From contig CAZBSI010000003.1 of assembly GCA_964494345.1 (NCBI GenBank), positions 1 to 64,000 on the forward strand: DNA of 64,000 nucleotides. The letters run 5' to 3'. A program made the position numbers and the translations under genes. Origin of the DNA: DTKD01 sp964494345 (GTDB lineage Bacteria > Armatimonadota > UBA5829). This document shows, one piece after another, positions 60,021-64,000 of the stretch (position 1 is its first letter; each line of letters opens with the position of its first letter). Below the pieces are notes generated by a model. The model was not told where the DNA came from, did no database searches, and saw only the letters and a list, made by a program, of their open reading frames with translations.

Positions 60021-60209
60021 ATGAAGGTAAGCATTAATGACGATTGTATCTCTTGCGGCCTGTGTGCCGAGATTTGCCCGGAAGTATTCGAAGTGCCCGA
60101 TGAGGGTATCGCGATTGTGAAAGTCGATATTGTGCCGGGAAACCTCGAGGACCAAACCCAGGAGGCCTGCGACTCCTGCCCTACCGAGTCGATTGTGATT
60201 GAGGAATAG
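60021..60209 (+). CDS. [4Fe-4S] ferredoxin
   Basis: A 62-aa electron carrier. ATG at 60021 follows AAGGAG; the longer frame from 59907 would start inside the riboswitch terminator. CISCGLCAEICP at residues 9-20 gives CxxCxxC plus a fourth Cys, and CDSCPTES near 50-57 gives two more, the pattern of single-cluster clostridial/Thermotoga-type ferredoxins with an optional disulfide. It lies about 96 bp downstream of the riboswitch terminator. A GGGCGG...CCGCCC hairpin and T-rich run follow (60240-60280). The 1200-residue activase gene is convergent. Confidence 0.93.
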   Translation: MKVSINDDCISCGLCAEICPEVFEVPDEGIAIVKVDIVPGNLEDQTQEACDSCPTESIVIEE

Positions 60210-60239
60210 GGACAACTTTCGATAGATTTACTGATGGGA

Positions 60240-60280
60240 GGGCGGTTATGAGATACTCACCCGCCCCCTATTTTCTTCTC
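60240..60280 (+). terminator. Terminator after ferredoxin
   Basis: GGGCGG (60240-60245) pairs with CCGCCC (60261-60266), loop of 15 nt, followed by CCTATTTTCTTCTC. It overlaps the 3' end of the convergent activase gene. Confidence 0.6.
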
Positions 60281-63200
60281 ACCTTACGCCGCTCTCCACA
60301 CTCGCCGATTCCTGCGCTTTTCTGGCCGCCTGCCGACCGGCGTGGCGTTCTTTTACCTGCCACATGAAACTGACAACTTTAGCCTCGCGGCTGGCGTCGA
60401 TAAACCCGTCGTAGTCCAGATTTAAGAACGGCAGGTTGCCGTGTCGGCGGCGCAGCGATTGGCTGAGCGCGGAGACTGTGTTGCCGGGCATGCAGTTAAA
60501 CGGGATGACACTGACGATGCCGTCGAGGCCGCGTTTGGCGAAATCCTCGCTCTTGCCCATACTGCAGATAGCCTCGCCCCCGAAGTTGTAGTTGAGGTAT
60601 TTTGCGCCTTCCTCAATCACCTCTTCGGAGCCGATGTCGTCGTAACCGTCCATAAACGGCAGCGTCGCAGAGAAAAGCGCGTGCTCCTCTTTGTTGATCA
60701 GCTTGGCGTTGAGCGTCCGGCCGATGTATTCGATCAGCTCGTCCCTATTCAGACCTGCATCGCGCAGCCTGTCGCCGGAGAGCATCTTGCCGATGAAATT
60801 GGCGTAGCTGAAGAACTCCGTCATCGGCGCCAACCACGTCTCCGCGCCTTCCGATTCGAGCTTGCGCAGAATGTCCTGATTTGCGCCGTCGTGCAGCCTC
60901 ACATAAAACTCACCGACTACTCCGACCAGCGGCCTGACCTCACGGCGCATCGGAATTGAGGAGAAATCCTCAGTCGCGCGCCTCAGCAGTTCGCGATACT
61001 CGTCGAGGTGCCGGGTGTTTAGGATCGCGGCGAGCTTATTAGACTCGACCTTGCGCTTATGCTCGGGGATCAGGTCGATGACCTTCCTCAGATATTTCTC
61101 GAACAGCGCCTCGCTGGCCCCTTTATCGATCTCATAAGGGCGACTGCGCTGCATCAACTTGAAGAGCTGATCGTGACAGGAAATTGCGTCCCACGAAACC
61201 AGCGCGAACATCGTGCCCAGCCCGCCGTGTTCACTTTTGGAGCCAAGGGTGACGATGTCGACGTCTTTGTGGCCGAGTTTGTCGAGTATCCTGCGCTGCA
61301 GCATACTATACATACCGAACCTGCACGGCCCCTCGGCGTTGCCCTGGAAAAACGCTTCCTTAGATGGGTCGAAGCCCGGGGAGTTGACCCGTTGAAGCAT
61401 ATCCTCGGTGGTCATCAGGGCCGGCAGGCACACGTCCTCAGAAATCGCCTGCCTGGCCAAATTCAGGCCTATATCCTCTGATCGGGGCAGGGCCTGGGCG
61501 TCGATTTCGTAAGCTCGCAGACATCCGGCCAGCACCCTCGCCGCCTCGCTGGCGTATGGTATCCACAGCCGCCTGCCCCCCAGCTTCGTTATAGGTGCGT
61601 CGTCGGTGCGAATAACTTCGGTCTGCTTCGCCTTTCCCTTTGCAGCGGTGTCTGCGAAGGCCTCGATTCGCGTAATAACCCCCGCATCGGCCGTGTGTTC
61701 GTCGATTTGCATCACATAACACGGCTCACCGATCTCGTCTTTGAAGAACGGGTTGCCGAACGAGTCCGGCCCACAAGCGAAATACGTCACCACAACCGCA
61801 CGCAGTCGCGAGTCCTGCCTTATCAGCCTCGCCGCCATCAGCTTCTTTTGAATCTGCCTGGAATAGGCATTCGGCCATGAATCTACAATGTCCGTGCTTT
61901 CCAGCGGCAAAAAGTCCTGTGGAATCGCGAGGATGCCCAAGTCCTGAATCTTCTTGCCGATATCCATATTCACAGCGGGATCCCACAGCGTATACGGCCG
62001 ACCTATCACCACAAAGGCCATCTGGTCTCGCGACATACTCCGCAGCGCTTCGGCCCCGCGCTCGTCGATTTTGCGGCGGAAGTCATATAGAGTCTTCAGC
62101 CCAACTTCCAGCGCCGCCCTGGCCTGTTTCGGCTTAACGCCGAGCTGCTTTCCTACGCCGACAAAGACGTTTTCCAGATGCTTCTTGCCGCGTTTGAGGT
62201 GCAGAGTCGGGCTGATGTGGCGTATCCCACGCTCGGTTACGCCGACGCACGACGATATCACGTCCGGCGCCGCCTGCAGATAGGGGCATGTCTGAGCCTG
62301 TCGCATATTCGAGTTCGGCTGCTCGGTGGAGATCACCCTCGGCGAGAAAATAATGTCGACGCCCTTGGCGATCAGGTCCATATAATGCCCATGCGCCACC
62401 TTGAACGGAAAGCACGGTTCCCCTATGGCGACGTCGAGGCCCATCTCGATAATACGCTTATTAGTCGGGTCGCTGGGCATCACCTCAAACCCAAGCTCAC
62501 TCAAAAACGCATTATAAAGCGGGTACAGTTCGGAGAACATCAGCCCTCGTGGGATGCCGATTTTTACGCCTCTGGCAGGAGAGCTGTCGTTTGGCTGATA
62601 CGCGCTCATCATCATCTGCTCGCGTTCGGCGAAAAGATCCGGCAAGTGAGCGCCGAGGTTCTTCTTATGAACTGCGCTGAACTTCTCGCAGCGGTCGTTG
62701 TAGAAATACTTCGGCCCGCTCTCCATCTGGAACGTGTTCACGTCGCACCGATTCGGGCAGCTTTTACATTCAAATGAGCTGATCTCATATTTGGCATCGG
62801 CTATAGCGTCGAACCCGCGGAATGTGCTGACCTCCGGGTCGGCGAGATATGCCAGCCGCGCCGCGCCAACTGCCCCTGTTATGTGCGGATACGGCGCGAC
62901 CACGACCTCGCGTCCGAGCACCGTCTCATACGCCGCAACCATACCCTTATTAAACGCCACCGCGCCCTGAAATGCGATTTTCTTGCCGATCTCCCGGCTG
63001 CCGACGTTTTTATTCAGATAATTTTTCACGCTGGCCAGGCAGATTCCGGCAGCCAGGTCCTCAATAGGCACGTTATTCTGCTGATAGTAGACCATCGCGG
63101 ATTCGCTGAACACAGTGCACGTCCAGTCCAGGTCAGGCGGGCGGGTGTTGCGCAGGGCCACGTCCCCGAATTCTTCAAGGGGTATACCGAGCCGATCCGC

Positions 63201-64000
63201 CTGTTTTTCGAGGAAAGCCCCTGTCCCTGCGGCGCAGGCTTTGTTCATCTCGAAATCTATGATGACGTCACCGTCGAGCCGTATATATTTGCTGTCCTGG
63301 CCGCCGATTTCAAAGATCGTATCGACCTCTCCGGAATACGCTTGCGCACCGCTGGCCTGTGCGGAAATCTCGTTTCGGACAAGCTCCGCACCTATATAAT
63401 CCGCCGTCAGATATCGCCCACTGCCCGTGGTCGCGGCGGATATCTTATCTATTTTCAGACCGCGTTCGTCAATCTGCTTCTTGATCTGAGCCAGGGTATC
63501 GCGAACCGCCGACAACGGATCGCCGTCAGTGCGCCTGTAGTGGCTTGCGAGAACCACAAACTCCCCGTCGACCTCCGTCACCAAAGCGGCTTTTGTGCTT
63601 ACTGAGCCTATATCGACCCCAAGGGCTGCTCTTTCGATGTCGGTTGGGATGTTAGAATCCTGAAAAGAGGCGCGGCGATACTGGCTGGTCACGCTGTTAT
63701 GTATGACGATAGGCTCGCAGCCGGGGTATTGCAGCGGACGTTTGATATGTTCTTCGAGTATCTCTATAGCGTCGCGAATGTCGATTTCGGTTTCTGTACG
63801 CATAGCCGCCCCGATAGCGCCAAGGGTGCGATTATGTTCAGGCACCGATAGCCTGTTGCCGAGTTCGAGTTCCTCGGATAAGAACCGCAGCACAGCCGGG
63901 TTCTCCGAGACGCCACCGATGAATATTATCTTGTCCCGGAACTCCTTGCCACGTGCGATAGCCGAGCGATAATTGCGGCTGATTGCCTGGTGGACCCCCG
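60279..64000 (-). CDS. CoA-dehydratase activase-like multidomain protein (5' truncated by window end)
   Basis: The frame is open to the right edge: before GTG 63893 it reads IIFIGGVSENPAVLRFLSEE, the end of an ASKHA ATPase domain, so the gene starts outside the window. Present are the tail of a first BadF/BcrA-type ATPase domain, a second complete one (GVDIGSVSTKAALV, TTGSGRY, EIGGQDSKYIRLDG, NKACAAGTGAFLE with the cluster Cys), a CxxCxxxC segment FECKSCPNRCDVNTF, and long DUF2229/2-hydroxyacyl-CoA dehydratase activase-like regions (GIPRGLMFSELYPLYNAFL; GEPCFPFKVAHGH; ending GNLPFLNLDYDGFIDA). Such ~1400-aa proteins are common in anaerobes; ATP-driven electron transfer to a dehydratase-like partner is likely but unproven. 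The C-terminus is Ala/Ser-rich. Confidence 0.92.
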   Translation of the reverse strand, partial: GVHQAISRNYRSAIARGKEFRDKIIFIGGVSENPAVLRFLSEELELGNRLSVPEHNRTLGAIGAAMRTETEIDIRDAIEILEEHIKRPLQYPGCEPIVIHNSVTSQYRRASFQDSNIPTDIERAALGVDIGSVSTKAALVTEVDGEFVVLASHYRRTDGDPLSAVRDTLAQIKKQIDERGLKIDKISAATTGSGRYLTADYIGAELVRNEISAQASGAQAYSGEVDTIFEIGGQDSKYIRLDGDVIIDFEMNKACAAGTGAFLEKQADRLGIPLEEFGDVALRNTRPPDLDWTCTVFSESAMVYYQQNNVPIEDLAAGICLASVKNYLNKNVGSREIGKKIAFQGAVAFNKGMVAAYETVLGREVVVAPYPHITGAVGAARLAYLADPEVSTFRGFDAIADAKYEISSFECKSCPNRCDVNTFQMESGPKYFYNDRCEKFSAVHKKNLGAHLPDLFAEREQMMMSAYQPNDSSPARGVKIGIPRGLMFSELYPLYNAFLSELGFEVMPSDPTNKRIIEMGLDVAIGEPCFPFKVAHGHYMDLIAKGVDIIFSPRVISTEQPNSNMRQAQTCPYLQAAPDVISSCVGVTERGIRHISPTLHLKRGKKHLENVFVGVGKQLGVKPKQARAALEVGLKTLYDFRRKIDERGAEALRSMSRDQMAFVVIGRPYTLWDPAVNMDIGKKIQDLGILAIPQDFLPLESTDIVDSWPNAYSRQIQKKLMAARLIRQDSRLRAVVVTYFACGPDSFGNPFFKDEIGEPCYVMQIDEHTADAGVITRIEAFADTAAKGKAKQTEVIRTDDAPITKLGGRRLWIPYASEAARVLAGCLRAYEIDAQALPRSEDIGLNLARQAISEDVCLPALMTTEDMLQRVNSPGFDPSKEAFFQGNAEGPCRFGMYSMLQRRILDKLGHKDVDIVTLGSKSEHGGLGTMFALVSWDAISCHDQLFKLMQRSRPYEIDKGASEALFEKYLRKVIDLIPEHKRKVESNKLAAILNTRHLDEYRELLRRATEDFSSIPMRREVRPLVGVVGEFYVRLHDGANQDILRKLESEGAETWLAPMTEFFSYANFIGKMLSGDRLRDAGLNRDELIEYIGRTLNAKLINKEEHALFSATLPFMDGYDDIGSEEVIEEGAKYLNYNFGGEAICSMGKSEDFAKRGLDGIVSVIPFNCMPGNTVSALSQSLRRRHGNLPFLNLDYDGFIDASREAKVVSFMWQVKERHAGRQAARKAQESASVESGVR

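Overview
The window carries about 57 protein genes, one tRNA-Gln(CUG), a cyclic-di-AMP riboswitch, several clear promoters and intrinsic terminators, and a dense family of intergenic hairpin repeats. It looks like a chromosomal stretch of a diderm, GC-moderate bacterium. It has many signal-peptide proteins, a probable outer-membrane barrel, a hopanoid radical-SAM enzyme, HrcA, an LCP-family protein, and the order rplU-rpmA-obgE-proB-proA-nadD-LCP-rsfS. Together with two DUF6785-like membrane proteins, a heparinase, a sialate esterase, a CE7 esterase and a giant CoA-dehydratase-activase protein, this fits an Armatimonadota-like or similar polysaccharide-degrading lineage. That placement is inference; no rRNA is present. 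No transposase, prophage or CRISPR array was seen.

Layout. 1-3800: an EcoRI-type adenine methyltransferase and a DUF262-HNH nuclease in a 4-bp-overlapping pair, walled in on both sides by repeat-rich DNA. 3.8-7.1 kb: a DUF488 protein, a glutaredoxin-like protein, and an ATP-grasp-like protein upstream of a KamA-type aminomutase. 7.1-22 kb: a secretome block with a degenerate trypsin-like/TPR protein, a glycosidase-like/amidase fusion, a Tyr/Asn/Ser repeat protein, tRNA-Gln, TPR-zinc protein, GlsB-like protein, sialate O-acetylesterase plus FAD oxidoreductase, a CBM9-like protein, heparinase II/III, bacterioferritin and an SGNH hydrolase. 22-30 kb: a DUF218/SanA protein, glutamate formimidoyltransferase and two 633-aa paralogous membrane proteins. 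A predicted PD-(D/E)XK nuclease and a DHH phosphoesterase lie between the paralogs.

30-39.5 kb: a PAS protein, the pyrimidine genes pyrK-pyrD-pyrF, a small barrel-like protein, an MFS transporter, a CE7 esterase, and aroA-aroC. 39.5-46.7 kb: an RRM RNA-binding protein with a long leader, hrcA, hpnJ, a CsgG-like protein, argH and two Spy-like periplasmic proteins. 46.7-54.5 kb: the ribosome/GTPase/proline/NAD cluster ending in rsfS, which has no canonical start codon and appears to use ATT. 54.5-64 kb: a GH78-like glycosidase with an RNase E-like charged tail, HIT protein, family 4 uracil-DNA glycosylase, a third Spy-like protein, a c-di-AMP riboswitch with terminator ahead of a ferredoxin, and the 5'-truncated CoA-activase protein running off the right edge.

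The best candidates for something undescribed are the DHH/PD-(D/E)XK pair embedded in a membrane-protein operon, the ATP-grasp/KamA pair, the c-di-AMP riboswitch next to a ferredoxin gene, and the intergenic hairpin family whose stems change together across copies.
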